From Martinezella dioscoreae (GTDB lineage: Bacteria; Pseudomonadota; Alphaproteobacteria; Rhizobiales; Rhizobiaceae): a stretch of 64,000 nt of DNA. The stretch spans positions 1-64,000 of the forward strand of contig NZ_BLAJ01000007.1 in the NCBI RefSeq assembly GCF_009176305.1, read 5' to 3'. Shown here in pieces: positions 16,595 to 26,867 of this stretch (positions within the stretch are counted from its first letter, which is position 1; every line of letters starts with the position of its first letter). The translations under genes and the position numbers were made by a program. The notes below the pieces were generated by a model. The model saw only the letters and a program-made list of their open reading frames with translations, did no database searches and was not told the DNA's origin.

Positions 16595-19500
16595 ATGTCT
16601 CGTTTTTTCATCGACAGGCCGATCTTCGCCTGGGTGATCGCTATCGTCATCATGCTGGCGGGCACACTTTCGATCTTCACGCTGTCGATTTCGCAATATC
16701 CGCAGATCGCCCCGACGACAGTCAGCATCAGCGCCACCTATTCCGGGGCTGACGCCGCAACCGTCGAAAACTCGGTGACCAAGGTCATCGAGCAGGGCAT
16801 GACCGGCATCGACAATCTCGACTACATGACATCGACCTCGACCTCGACGGGTCAGGCCTCGATCTCGTTGACCTTCACCAACAAGGCCGATCCTGACGTC
16901 GCGCAGATGCAGGTGCAGAACAAGCTGCAGCTCGTCACCGCCCAGCTGCCGCAGACCGTTCAAAATACCGGCATCACCGTTTCGAAATCGACCTCGAACT
17001 TTCTGATGGTCGTCGGCTTCGTGTCGACGGATGGCAAGCTCAACTCGAACGATCTTGCCGATTACGTCTCCAGCACCCTGAACGACACGCTGAAGCGCAT
17101 CGAAGGCGTCGGCAATACGCAGATCTTCGGTGCCGGCTATGCCATGCGCATCTGGGTGGATCCGGACAAGCTTGCCAAATATCAGCTGATGGTGAGCGAC
17201 GTAACGAGCGCAATCCAGGCCCAGAACTCTCAGGTCTCGGCTGGCCAGCTGGGTGCCTTGCCGCAGCGCAAGGGCCAGCAGCTCAATGCGACGGTCACCG
17301 CAAAGAGCCGCCTGCAGACGCCGCAGCAGTTCGAAAACATCATCCTGAAAAGCCAGTCCGACGGCTCGCTGGTGCGCATCAACGATGTCGCCACCGTGGA
17401 ACTCGGAGCAGACAGCTATACGACGTCGACCACCTATAACGGTCATCCCTCCGCCGGTCTCGCGGTGATGCTCGCCTCCGGCGCCAACGCCATCAATACG
17501 GCCGAAGCGGTGCGGACAGCCATCGGCAATATGAGCGAGACCCTGCCGCCGAACGTGGAGATCGTCTATCCCTACGATACGACGCCCTTCGTGAAGCTGT
17601 CGATCGAGGACGTGGTCAAGACGCTGTTCGAAGCCATCGTGCTCGTCTTCATCGTCATGTTCGTCTTCCTGCAGAACCTGCGCGCCACGCTGATCCCGAC
17701 GCTCGCCGTCCCGGTCGTCCTGCTCGGCACCTTCGGTGTGCTGGCGATGTTCGGCTATTCCATCAACACATTGACCATGTTCGGCATGGTGCTGGCGATC
17801 GGCCTTCTGGTCGACGACGCCATCGTCGTCGTCGAAAATGTCGAGCGCGTGATGGAGGAAGAGGGGTTGTCGCCGCGCGAGGCGACGATCAAGTCGATGC
17901 AGGAAATCACCGGCGCGCTGATCGGCATCGCCACGGTCTTGTCGGCCGTGTTCATCCCGATGGCCTTCTTCTCCGGTTCGGTCGGTATCATCTACCGGCA
18001 GTTCTCGGTGACGATCGTCTCGGCGATGGTGCTGTCCGTCATCGTCGCTCTTATCCTCACGCCGGCCCTGTGCGCCACCATTCTCAGGCAGCCCAAACAT
18101 GGTGCGAAGGAAAAGGGCGTGTTCGGCTGGTTCAACCGCAATTTCGAGCGGGGAACGAGAGGTTATCAGCGCGGCGTGCACGGCATGATCCGGCTGAGCA
18201 TCGTCTTCCTGCTGGTGTTCGTCTTGATCGGCGGCGCGGTAGCCGTCCTGTTCAACCGCCTGCCGAGCTCCTTCCTTCCGGAGGAAGACCAGGGCATTCT
18301 GCTGACCGCGATCCAGCTGCCTCCGGGCGCCACGGATTCCCGTACCTGGGCGGTGCTCGACCAGGTGAGAGATTATTATCTCAACAACGAGAAGGACTAC
18401 GTCGAGGGCGCATTCGCGGTCGCCGGATTCGGATTCAGCGGTCAGGGCCAGAATGTCGGCCTCGTCTTCGTCAGGTTGAAGGATTTCGATCAGCGCAAGA
18501 CACCGCAGTCGAAGGCACAAGCCATCGCCGGTCGCGCCATGGGAGCCTTTTCCAAGATCAAGGACGGTAGCGTCTTCGCGCTGGCACCGCCGGCAATCCC
18601 CGGCTTCGGCAGCTCGAGCGGCTTCGATTTCTTCATCAAGGATATCAATGGCGCTGGCCATGATGCGCTCATAGCAGCCCGCAATCAGCTGCTTGGGGCA
18701 GCCGCACAGAACCATAAGCTGCTCGGAACGCGCCCGAACGGCCAGGAAGACACGCCGCAATATTCCGTGAATATCGATCAGGAAAAGGCGAGCGCACTGA
18801 ACATCGGCCTTTCGGATATCGACACGACGCTATCGACGGCCTGGGGCGGCACCTACGTCAACGACTTCATCGACCGCGGCCGCGTCAAGAAGGTGTATGT
18901 CCAGGCCGACAAGGATTTCCGCATGCAGCCCGAAGACCTGGGCCGCTGGTATGTGCGCAATTCCGGCGGCGACATGGTGCCATTCTCCGCTTTCTCGAGC
19001 GGCGAATGGACCTACGGTTCACCGCGTCTGGAGCGCTATAACGGCTCGTCCGCGGTCGAAATCCTCGGCTCCGCGGCGCCTGGCGTCTCCTCGGGCGACG
19101 CCATGAACGAGATCGACAAGATCATGGCAAGCCTGCCGCCGGGCTTCAGCCACGAATGGACCAGCCTGTCCGCTCAGGAAAAGCTTTCGGGTAACCAGGC
19201 AAGCCAGCTCTACGCGATTTCGATCCTGGTCGTCTTCCTGGCGCTTGCCGCCCTTTACGAGAGCTGGTCGATCCCGCTTGCCGTCATGCTGTCGGTCCCG
19301 ATCGGCATCTTCGGCGCGCTGCTGGCCGCAACCATCTTCGGTCAGTCGAACGACGTCTACTTCAAGGTGGGCCTGCTGACAACAATCGGTCTGGCGGCAA
19401 AGAACGCCATCCTGATCGTCGAATTCGCCATCGAGCAGCAGAACCAGGGCAAAAGCCTGATCGACGCAACGCTGGAAGCATCCCGCCAGCGCTTGCGACC

Positions 19501-19738
19501 GATCCTGATGACCTCGCTTGCCTTCATCCTCGGCGTGCTGCCGCTGGCGGTCGCCAACGGGGCCGGTTCCGGCAGCCAGAACTCGATCGGCATCGGCGTC
19601 ATGGGCGGCATGATCTCGGCAACCGTGCTCGGCATCTTCTTCATCCCGCTGCTCTTCGTCTCCGTCCGCCGTGTCTTCAAGGGCAATGTTCGGTCGACGG
19701 CAGCTCCGGAGGCCACCAACCCTGACGTGGCGCATTAA
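16595..19738 (+). CDS. RND multidrug pump, HAE1 family (AcrB/MexB-like)
   Basis: A 1047-residue proton-driven trimeric pump. The N-terminus SRFFIDRPIFAWVIAIVIMLAG, twelve membrane segments in the usual 1+5, 1+5 layout, two large periplasmic loops, and the proton-relay pair of aspartates in GLLVDDAIVVVENVERVMEE are all present. The helix IGLAAKNAILIVEFA matches the second repeat. The length is that of AcrB. It follows the adaptor closely and ends before a strong 15-bp stem-loop. Typical substrates are drugs, bile-like detergents and plant phenolics; the actual ones are unknown. Confidence 0.96.
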   Translation: MSRFFIDRPIFAWVIAIVIMLAGTLSIFTLSISQYPQIAPTTVSISATYSGADAATVENSVTKVIEQGMTGIDNLDYMTSTSTSTGQASISLTFTNKADPDVAQMQVQNKLQLVTAQLPQTVQNTGITVSKSTSNFLMVVGFVSTDGKLNSNDLADYVSSTLNDTLKRIEGVGNTQIFGAGYAMRIWVDPDKLAKYQLMVSDVTSAIQAQNSQVSAGQLGALPQRKGQQLNATVTAKSRLQTPQQFENIILKSQSDGSLVRINDVATVELGADSYTTSTTYNGHPSAGLAVMLASGANAINTAEAVRTAIGNMSETLPPNVEIVYPYDTTPFVKLSIEDVVKTLFEAIVLVFIVMFVFLQNLRATLIPTLAVPVVLLGTFGVLAMFGYSINTLTMFGMVLAIGLLVDDAIVVVENVERVMEEEGLSPREATIKSMQEITGALIGIATVLSAVFIPMAFFSGSVGIIYRQFSVTIVSAMVLSVIVALILTPALCATILRQPKHGAKEKGVFGWFNRNFERGTRGYQRGVHGMIRLSIVFLLVFVLIGGAVAVLFNRLPSSFLPEEDQGILLTAIQLPPGATDSRTWAVLDQVRDYYLNNEKDYVEGAFAVAGFGFSGQGQNVGLVFVRLKDFDQRKTPQSKAQAIAGRAMGAFSKIKDGSVFALAPPAIPGFGSSSGFDFFIKDINGAGHDALIAARNQLLGAAAQNHKLLGTRPNGQEDTPQYSVNIDQEKASALNIGLSDIDTTLSTAWGGTYVNDFIDRGRVKKVYVQADKDFRMQPEDLGRWYVRNSGGDMVPFSAFSSGEWTYGSPRLERYNGSSAVEILGSAAPGVSSGDAMNEIDKIMASLPPGFSHEWTSLSAQEKLSGNQASQLYAISILVVFLALAALYESWSIPLAVMLSVPIGIFGALLAATIFGQSNDVYFKVGLLTTIGLAAKNAILIVEFAIEQQNQGKSLIDATLEASRQRLRPILMTSLAFILGVLPLAVANGAGSGSQNSIGIGVMGGMISATVLGIFFIPLLFVSVRRVFKGNVRSTAAPEATNPDVAH

Positions 19739-19743
19739 GGCCT

Positions 19744-19779
19744 CTCCACTCGCTCTCTCTCGAAAGAGAGCGAGTGGAG
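19744..19779 (+). terminator. Strong stem-loop after the RND operon
   Basis: A perfect 15-bp stem, CTCCACTCGCTCTCT with AGAGAGCGAGTGGAG and a six-base loop, starts five bases after the pump stop codon. No T run follows, so termination may be partial, but the position and stability fit an operon-end structure. Confidence 0.7.
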
Positions 19780-19826
19780 ATCTCGATCAGGCACCGGATG
19801 TGTCGTCTTGAATTACCAAATTTGTT

Positions 19827-19853
19827 ATCAATGATTAATGTGCAATCATTGAT
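19827..19853. promoter_or_regulatory. Probable autoregulatory operator of the RHH/PIN pair
   Basis: A perfect 10-bp inverted repeat, ATCAATGATT-N7-AATCATTGAT, lies 15 bp before the antitoxin start. Ribbon-helix-helix antitoxins bind such repeats to repress their own operon, so this is very likely the FitA/VapB-type operator. Confidence 0.7.
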
Positions 19854-19867
19854 GACAGGGTATTTCT

Positions 19868-20083
19868 ATGGCCAGTATGACGATCCGCAACATCGACGAT
19901 CATTTAAAGACCCGGCTCCGCATTCGCGCCGCCGCACATGGGCGATCGATGGAGGATGAGGCGCGAGACATTCTGCGGGCGGCCTTGTCGGCGGAAGAAA
20001 AGCGTCAACCCAATTTGGCCGAGACTATCCGTCGCCGCATGGCTGCAAGTGGTGGGGTCGTGCTGGATTATGGCTCCACGTGA
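19868..20083 (+). CDS. FitA-like ribbon-helix-helix antitoxin
   Basis: A 71-residue antitoxin. The N-terminal MASMTIRNIDDHLKTRLRIR with HGRSMEDEARDILR is the ribbon-helix-helix of the FitA/StbC type, which binds DNA as a dimer. The C-terminal tail (about 45-71) should thread into the toxin. It is followed after 27 bp by the PIN-domain toxin and preceded by a perfect inverted repeat, as in type II toxin-antitoxin operons. Confidence 0.9.
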   Translation: MASMTIRNIDDHLKTRLRIRAAAHGRSMEDEARDILRAALSAEEKRQPNLAETIRRRMAASGGVVLDYGST

Positions 20084-20110
20084 ACCAATCCGGCCGGTCG
20101 ATATCGATCC

Positions 20111-20536
20111 ATGATCGTTCTCGACACAAATGTCATTTCTGACCTATTGGCACCGTCACCATCGCCCATGGTTGAAGCGAGGCTCGCCGCCCAGCCTCCT
20201 CTCGCCGTCTTTACGACGGCAACGACGCAGGCGGAAATCCTTTACAGTCTCCGGCTGTTGCCTGCGGGCCGACGCCGAAGCGAATTGGAAGCTGCTATTC
20301 TCCCCATATTCGAAGAGGATTTCGCCGGAAGAGTTCTTCCCTTCGATAGCGAAGCCGCGGGAGCTTATTCCTTCATTGCAACATCGCGGCGTCGGGCCGG
20401 CAAGCCGATCAGCCAATTCGATGCTCAGATCGCCGCAATTGTAGCGTCGCGAAGAGCAAGCCGTGCCACCCGCAATGTGTCCGATTTCCTGGATACCGGA
20501 ATAACTATCGTCGATCCGTGGGACTATAAGGGCTGA
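20111..20536 (+). CDS. PIN-domain RNase toxin (FitB/VapC-like)
   Basis: A 141-residue PIN-domain protein, expected to cut specific RNAs when not held by its antitoxin. It starts MIVLDTNVISDLL with the first acidic residue of the active site (Asp5). Other acids are in TTATTQAEILYSL (Glu43 area), ISQFDAQIAAI and RNVSDFLDTGI. The length is normal. It is the second gene of the pair with the RHH antitoxin. Whether it is active cannot be told from sequence. Confidence 0.92.
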   Translation: MIVLDTNVISDLLAPSPSPMVEARLAAQPPLAVFTTATTQAEILYSLRLLPAGRRRSELEAAILPIFEEDFAGRVLPFDSEAAGAYSFIATSRRRAGKPISQFDAQIAAIVASRRASRATRNVSDFLDTGITIVDPWDYKG

Positions 20537-20640
20537 TCCGGTCCATCCATGCACCTGGAGCCGGATGATTTTAGGTCGAGTCGACCTAAGACCTGTCGTC
20601 CGAAATCCCATGACGCTTTTCGGCATCACGCTCTAACCCC

Positions 20641-23600
20641 TCAAGTTGATTGCGGCGATATTGGCGGTGCCGAAGCTTGCGCCTTCGGCGACCATTTCGC
20701 ATGCAGCTTGGCAAGCATCAGATAGATGATCGGCGTGGTATAGAGCGTCAGCACCTGCGACACGACGAGGCCGCCGACGATGGTGATCCCGAGCGGGCGT
20801 CGCAGCTCCGAACCGGGGCCGGTGGCGATGATCAGCGGGATGGCGCCCATCAATGCTGCCAGCGTCGTCATCAGGATCGGCCGGAAACGCTTCAGGCATG
20901 CCTGATAGATAGCCTCTTCCGAAGACAGGCCGAGTATGCGCTCGCCCTGCAGCGCGAAGTCCACCATCATGATGCCGTTCTTCTTGACGATGCCGATCAG
21001 CAGGATGATGCCGATGAAGGCGATGATCGTCAGCTCGGTACCGCTGATCGCAAGCGCCAGCAGCGCGCCGAGGCCGGCGGACGGCAGCGTCGAGATGATC
21101 GTCAGCGGATGCGCCAGGCTCTCATAGAGGATGCCGAGGACGATATAGACCGTCAGCAGTGCCGCCAGCAGCAAGAGCGGCTGGCTGCCGGAAGATTGGG
21201 TGACGCTCGCCGCATCGCCGGCGAAATCCGCATGCAGCGTGTCGGGCAGGTGCATGTCCAGCACCGCCTTCTGGATGGCATCGTTGGCGACCTGCAGCGG
21301 CGTGTTGAGCGCCAGATTGTAGGAGATGGTGACGGAGGGATATTGACCCTGGTGATTGACCACCAGCGGCGCCAGCGTGCGGTCGATCGACGCCACTGCG
21401 CTCAACGGCACCTGCGTACCGCCGGAGGCGGGCACGTAGAGCTTCGAAATGTCATGCGGATCGAGCGCATAGTTCGGGTCCGCCTCCAGCACGACGCGAT
21501 ACTGGTTGCGCTGCGTGTAGATCGTCGAGATCTGCCGCTGCGCGAAGGCATTGTTGAGCGCGGAATCGATAGACTGGATGTTGACGCCGAGCTGGGAAGC
21601 GAGACTGCGGTCGATATTGACCGTCGCCTGCAGGCCGTTGGGCTGCCTGTCGGTCGCGACATCGGTCAATCCCGGCAGGGCCTGCATCCGCTCCAGCACC
21701 TTGGGCGCCCATTCCACCAACTCGTCGTAATTCGCGCCCCAGAGCGTGAACTGATACTGCGATTGGGACTGCCGCGCGCCGGCGCGGATATCGCCCGGCG
21801 AAAACAGGAAAGTGCTGAGGCCGGGAACAGCCATCAGCTGCTTGCGCAGCCTGTCTATGACCTCGGCCGTTGGCGCACGCTCCGGTTCCGGCTTCAGCGA
21901 GATGAAAAGCTGGCCGCGATTGATGGAGCTGGAAAAGCCGCCACCGCCGACGGAAGAGCCAATACCGGAAACGGCGGGATCCTTCGAAGCGATATCCGCC
22001 GCCTGTTGCTGCAGCTTGACCATGGCGGGATAGGAAATATCGGTCGCAGCCTGCGTACCGCCTTGGATGAAACCCGTGTCATCCTGCGGAATGAAGCCCT
22101 TCGGAACCTTGACGTAGAGATAGCCCGACATGACCACGCAAGCGATGATGACGACCACGGAAAGGAAACGGTGGTGCAGCACCGCCCGCAGCGTCCGGCC
22201 ATAAAAGCCGGTAATCGCACCCAGCGTGCCCTCGACGATGCGGCCGAACAGGCCAGGCCGGGCATCGATATCGTGCTGGCGCAGGCGATGGCCGCAGATC
22301 ATCGGCGTCAGCGTCAGGGACACGAGCGTCGAAACGACGATGGTAAAGCCGAGCGTCAGCGAGAAGGTCTGGAAGAAGCGGCCGACGATGCCGCCCATGA
22401 AAAATAGTGGAATGAAGGCGGCAAGCAACGACAGGCTGATCGAGATGACGGTAAAGCCGATCTGCTTGGCGCCTTCGAGCGCTGCCCGCATCGGCTTCAT
22501 GCCCGTTTCCAGATTGGCATAGATATTCTCGATCATGACAATGGCATCGTCGACGACGAAGCCGACGGATACGGCAAGCGCCATCAGCGAGAGATTGTCG
22601 ATCGACAGCCCGAAGAGCCACATCGCGGCAAAAGTGCCGGCGAGCGATAGCGGCACAGTGACGCCGGCAGCGACTGTGGGGGTAGTGCGCCGCAGGAACA
22701 CGAAGACGACGGCCATGACCAGACAAATGGTGGCAAGCAGCGTCCACTGCATGTCGTTGACGCTGGCATGGATCGTGGTGGTGCGATCGGAAAGGATCGA
22801 GATATTCACACCGGCAGGAATGAGCCGCTGCAGTTCGGGGATCAGCTGCTTGACGCCATCGACGGTGGCGATGACGTTCGCATCCGCCTGCTTGGTGATG
22901 TTGAGCAGCACGGCTGGCTTGCCGTCATACCAGGCATCCGAGCGGCTGTTGCGCACCCCAGGCTCGACAGTGGCGATGTCGGAGAGGCGAGCGGCGGTGC
23001 CATCCCCGCTCTGTACGATGATCCGTCCGTAGGCTTCCGGCGTCTTCAACTGGCTGTTGACGGCAACGGAGAAAGCGCCACCGGCACCGTCGATCGAACC
23101 GAAAGGCCCGAGCACGTTGGCGTTGACGATCGCCGTGCGAACGGCATCGAGCGACAGGCCCATCGCAGAAAGCCGGTCCGGATCCAGCCGGACGCGGATG
23201 GCGGGCTGGTCGGCGCCGCTCACGGTCACCCCGCCGACGCCATCGACCTGCGAGATGCGCTGCACCACAACTGTATCCGCCGCATCATAAATAGCGCTCG
23301 GAGAGACATTGTCTGAGGTCAGCGCCAGAATAAGAACCGGGGCCGCCGCCGGGTTGATCTTGCGGAAGGACGGGAGAGTGGGCAGATCGCCGGGCAGGTC
23401 CGTCGCAGCCGCGTTCAACGCCGCCTGCACATCCTGCGCCGCACCATCGACGCTACGCGAGAGATCGAACTGGACGATGATCGTGCTCGAGCCGAGCGAG
23501 CTGACGGACGTCAATTGCGTAACGCCGGCAATGGTCCCGAGATGACGCTCCAGTGGGGCGGCCACGCTCGCCGCCATACTGGCCGGATCGGCCCCTGGGC

Positions 23601-23751
23601 GGCTTGAGGAAACGACGATTGTCGGCAGATCGACGGTCGGCAGGCTCGCGACCGGCAGAAAGCGATAGGCAACGATGCCGAGGATCATCAGCCCGATCGC
23701 CAGAAGCGTCGTCCCGACAGGGCGTTTGATAAACGGCTCGGAGATGTTCAT
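20641..23751 (-). CDS. RND pump subunit, MdtC-like (second RND of the operon)
   Basis: A 1036-residue HAE1-type RND protein. It starts MNISEPFIKRPVGTTLLAIGLMILG, has the usual two-fold layout of membrane segments and periplasmic loops, and the proton-relay DD in GFVVDDAIVMIENIYANLE. It overlaps the preceding RND gene by 4 bp (ATGA), so translation is coupled. The order adaptor, RND, RND matches E. coli mdtABC, where the two pumps form mixed trimers. It is the last gene of the operon; no outer-membrane partner or two-component gene follows. Confidence 0.94.
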   Translation of the reverse strand: MNISEPFIKRPVGTTLLAIGLMILGIVAYRFLPVASLPTVDLPTIVVSSSRPGADPASMAASVAAPLERHLGTIAGVTQLTSVSSLGSSTIIVQFDLSRSVDGAAQDVQAALNAAATDLPGDLPTLPSFRKINPAAAPVLILALTSDNVSPSAIYDAADTVVVQRISQVDGVGGVTVSGADQPAIRVRLDPDRLSAMGLSLDAVRTAIVNANVLGPFGSIDGAGGAFSVAVNSQLKTPEAYGRIIVQSGDGTAARLSDIATVEPGVRNSRSDAWYDGKPAVLLNITKQADANVIATVDGVKQLIPELQRLIPAGVNISILSDRTTTIHASVNDMQWTLLATICLVMAVVFVFLRRTTPTVAAGVTVPLSLAGTFAAMWLFGLSIDNLSLMALAVSVGFVVDDAIVMIENIYANLETGMKPMRAALEGAKQIGFTVISISLSLLAAFIPLFFMGGIVGRFFQTFSLTLGFTIVVSTLVSLTLTPMICGHRLRQHDIDARPGLFGRIVEGTLGAITGFYGRTLRAVLHHRFLSVVVIIACVVMSGYLYVKVPKGFIPQDDTGFIQGGTQAATDISYPAMVKLQQQAADIASKDPAVSGIGSSVGGGGFSSSINRGQLFISLKPEPERAPTAEVIDRLRKQLMAVPGLSTFLFSPGDIRAGARQSQSQYQFTLWGANYDELVEWAPKVLERMQALPGLTDVATDRQPNGLQATVNIDRSLASQLGVNIQSIDSALNNAFAQRQISTIYTQRNQYRVVLEADPNYALDPHDISKLYVPASGGTQVPLSAVASIDRTLAPLVVNHQGQYPSVTISYNLALNTPLQVANDAIQKAVLDMHLPDTLHADFAGDAASVTQSSGSQPLLLLAALLTVYIVLGILYESLAHPLTIISTLPSAGLGALLALAISGTELTIIAFIGIILLIGIVKKNGIMMVDFALQGERILGLSSEEAIYQACLKRFRPILMTTLAALMGAIPLIIATGPGSELRRPLGITIVGGLVVSQVLTLYTTPIIYLMLAKLHAKWSPKAQASAPPISPQST

Positions 23752-26700
23752 CTCTCGCCACCCGCCAGTTCTTTCATCTCGGCGCTCGGCATGCCACTAG
23801 TGCGGCCGACGATCTTGGCGCGCAGGCGCTCGAAGGCGAGATAGATCACCGGCGTCGTATAGAGCGTCAGGAGCTGTGACAACACGAGACCGCCGATGAT
23901 GGTGATCCCAAGCGGAATGCGCAGCTCCGCCCCCGTGCCCTGGGCGAGTGCCAGCGGCAGCGCGCCGAAGAGTGCCGCGAGCGTGGTCATCATGATCGGC
24001 CGGAAACGCAGGATCGAGGCTTTCAGAATGGCCTCGCGCGGCTCCAGGCCTTCCTTGCGCTCCGCCTCCAACGCGAAGTCGATCATCATGATCGCGTTCT
24101 TCTTGACGATACCCATCAGGAGCACGATGCCGATGAGCGCGATAATCGACAGATCCTGCCCGAACAGCATCAGCGCCAGCAGCGCGCCGACACCGGCCGA
24201 AGGCAGCGTCGACAGGATCGTCACCGGATGCACGGCGCTCTCATAGAGCAGGCCGAGCACGATATAGATCGTCACGACCGCCGCCAGGATCAGCCAGGGT
24301 TCACCCGCAAGCGAGGATGCAAATTCTTCGGCATCGCCCGAATATTTGCGCTGGATATTATCGGGCATCTCGATATCTCGCTCCGCCACCTTGATCTCGG
24401 CGACGGCATCGCTGAGCGACGCCCCCTTGGCGAGATCGAAGCTGAGCGTCACAGCCGGGAACTGCTCATCATGGCTGATGACCAGTGGCGCGGTCGTGAA
24501 ACTCGCCGTCGTGAAGGCGTTGAGCGGCACCTGCGTGTCGCTGGCGCCGGCGACATAGAGTTTGTCGAGAGATTTCGGATCCGACTGAAATAGCGGTGCC
24601 GCCTCCAGGATGACGCGATACTGGTTGGCCTGGCCGTAGATCGTCGCGATCTGCCGCTGGCCGAATGCATCATTCAAAGTATCGCTGACAGCCTGCATCG
24701 ATACACCGAGCCGCGAAGCAGTCTCGCGATTGACATCGACGAAGATACGCCCGCCGCCCATCTCCACTTCGGAGGCGACATCCGTCAGCTTCGGGCTTTC
24801 CTGCAGCCGCTGGACAAGCTTCTGCGCCCAGTCGACCACCGTATTCGTGTCCGTGCCCGTAAGGGTATATTGGTAGGGCGCACGGCTGGCCCTGGTGCTG
24901 ATCGAGATGTCGCGCACGCTCTGGAAGGTGACGTGGATGCCGGGCAAGCCCGTCACCTCGCCGCGCATCCTCTCGATGATATTATCGGCGGACGCGTTAC
25001 GCTCACTCCGCGGCTTCAGCACGAGACTGAGATTGCCGGTGTTGAGCGTCAGATTGCTCGCGCTGGCGCCTATGACGGCAACGACGCCAGCAACATCCGG
25101 ATCCTTGCGCAGCCGGTCGGTCACATCAGCCTGGATCTGCTTCATGGTTTCGAAGGAGGTCGTCGGCTCGGCTTCGACGACGGCGGTGATGAGGCCCGTG
25201 TCCTGCGCCGGCAGAAAGCCCTTGGGGATGACGACATAAAGCGCGATCGTCGCAGCCAGCGTCACCACCGTCATCAGCAGCATGAGAGGGCTGCGATCCA
25301 CCGCCCAGACAAGGCTGCGCCGATAGCCTTCAACCATCCAGTCGGTGAAACGGTCGGCACCGGCCAGAAAGCCGCCCTGATGCTCTTTTGGCTTGCGCAG
25401 GATGCGCGCGCACATCATCGGCGTGAGCGTCAGCGAGACCACGGCCGATACGACGACGGCAATGGTGAGCGTCAGCGCGAATTCGCGGAACATGCGCCCG
25501 ACGATGCCAGTCATGAACAGCAGTGGAATGAAGACCGCAACCAGCGAGACGGTCAGCGAAATGATCGTGAAGCCGATTTCGCCGGCACCCTTCAGCGCCG
25601 CCTGCATCGGATTTTCGCCCTCTTCGATATGGCGCGCGATGTTCTCGATCATCACGATGGCGTCGTCGACGACGAAGCCGGTGCCGATGGTCAGTGCCAT
25701 CAGCGAGAGATTGTCGAGACTGAAGCCGGCGAACCACATGACGCCGAAAGTGGCAATCAGCGACAGCGGCAGCGCGACGCCGGCAATGAAGGTCGCCGTC
25801 ATCGTCCGCAGGAAGAGCAGGACGACGAGGATGACGAGACCGATACTGATGACCAGCGTCCATTGCACATCATGGATCGAAGCGCGGATGGTCTCGGTGC
25901 GATCATTGACGATATCAAGGGAGACGCCGGCCGGCATCGCCTGCTTCAGCTTCGGGATCTGCTTCAGCACATTCTCGACCGTCTGGATAACGTTGGCGCC
26001 CGGCTGGCGCATGATATCGAGAATGACGGCGGGCTGGCCCTGATACCAGGCGCCGACACGGTTGTTTTCCAGTCCTTCGACGACGGTTGCGACGTCCTTC
26101 AATTGCACCGGCGCGCTGTTGCGGTAGGCAACGATGACCGATTTATAGACGTTCGGATCGACGATCTGGTCGTTGGCGGCAAGCGTGAAGCTTTGCTGCG
26201 TGCCGTCGAGCGAACCCTTCGCACCGGCAACGCTGGCATTGGTGATCGCCGTACGGATGTCCTCCAGGGCAAGTCCATAGGAGGCAAGACGCGGCAGATC
26301 CGCCTGGATGCGGATGGCAGGCTTGACGCCACCCTGGATATTGACGTCGCCGACCCCCGACACTTCGCTCAGGCGCTGCGCCATCATGGTATCGGCAAAA
26401 TCGCTGAGCTCGCGGATCGAATAGCTGTTGGAGCGCAGAGCCAGTGTCACGATCGGCGTATCGGCGGGGTTCACCTTCGAATAGGTCGGCGGATAGGGAA
26501 GCGTGCGCGGCAAGGTCGATCCGGCGGCATTGATGGCCGCCTGAACATCCTGCGCCGCGCCATCGATATCGCGGCCGAGATCGAACTGGAGCGTGATCTG
26601 GCTGATGCCAAAGGCGCTCGACGAGGTCATCGAAGCCAGCGACGGGATTTGGCCGAGCGGCCGCTCCAGCGGCGCCGTCACAAGCGCCGCCATCGTATCG

Positions 26701-26867
26701 GGATCGGCACCTGGAAGCTGCGTCGTCACCTGTATCGTCGGAAAATCCACTTGCGGTAAGGGCGCGACCGGCAGGAAGAGAAAGCCGAGAATGCCGCCCA
26801 ACAGCACCGCCACCCCGAGGAGCGAGGTGGCGATCGGTCGGGAGATGAAGAGCGACGAGACGTTCAT
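23748..26867 (-). CDS. RND pump subunit, MdtB-like (first RND of the operon)
   Basis: A 1039-residue HAE1-type RND protein, clearly related to but distinct from the one downstream. It starts MNVSSLFISRPIATSLLGVAVLLGG, and has the DD proton relay in GFVVDDAIVMIENIARHIEEGE and the conserved GIVKKNAIMMIDFALEAER in the second half. It overlaps both neighbours by 4 bp. By analogy with MdtB it should join the other RND subunit in one trimer and expel lipophilic compounds or, in some species, metals and flavonoids. Confidence 0.94.
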   Translation of the reverse strand: MNVSSLFISRPIATSLLGVAVLLGGILGFLFLPVAPLPQVDFPTIQVTTQLPGADPDTMAALVTAPLERPLGQIPSLASMTSSSAFGISQITLQFDLGRDIDGAAQDVQAAINAAGSTLPRTLPYPPTYSKVNPADTPIVTLALRSNSYSIRELSDFADTMMAQRLSEVSGVGDVNIQGGVKPAIRIQADLPRLASYGLALEDIRTAITNASVAGAKGSLDGTQQSFTLAANDQIVDPNVYKSVIVAYRNSAPVQLKDVATVVEGLENNRVGAWYQGQPAVILDIMRQPGANVIQTVENVLKQIPKLKQAMPAGVSLDIVNDRTETIRASIHDVQWTLVISIGLVILVVLLFLRTMTATFIAGVALPLSLIATFGVMWFAGFSLDNLSLMALTIGTGFVVDDAIVMIENIARHIEEGENPMQAALKGAGEIGFTIISLTVSLVAVFIPLLFMTGIVGRMFREFALTLTIAVVVSAVVSLTLTPMMCARILRKPKEHQGGFLAGADRFTDWMVEGYRRSLVWAVDRSPLMLLMTVVTLAATIALYVVIPKGFLPAQDTGLITAVVEAEPTTSFETMKQIQADVTDRLRKDPDVAGVVAVIGASASNLTLNTGNLSLVLKPRSERNASADNIIERMRGEVTGLPGIHVTFQSVRDISISTRASRAPYQYTLTGTDTNTVVDWAQKLVQRLQESPKLTDVASEVEMGGGRIFVDVNRETASRLGVSMQAVSDTLNDAFGQRQIATIYGQANQYRVILEAAPLFQSDPKSLDKLYVAGASDTQVPLNAFTTASFTTAPLVISHDEQFPAVTLSFDLAKGASLSDAVAEIKVAERDIEMPDNIQRKYSGDAEEFASSLAGEPWLILAAVVTIYIVLGLLYESAVHPVTILSTLPSAGVGALLALMLFGQDLSIIALIGIVLLMGIVKKNAIMMIDFALEAERKEGLEPREAILKASILRFRPIMMTTLAALFGALPLALAQGTGAELRIPLGITIIGGLVLSQLLTLYTTPVIYLAFERLRAKIVGRTSGMPSAEMKELAGGER

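Noticed and set aside
15329..18760. 1143-codon open frame on the minus strand across the AcrAB-type genes
   Set aside because: It is the mirror frame of strongly supported RND genes; its translation is rich in Arg, His, Asp and Gln with no domain, as expected for a high-GC shadow.
20633..20899. Possible short gene after the MdtC-like stop
   Set aside because: It lies in the coding region of the pump in another frame and has no ribosome site of its own.
24870..26759. 629-codon plus-strand frame opposite the MdtB-like gene
   Set aside because: Shadow frame with no domain features.
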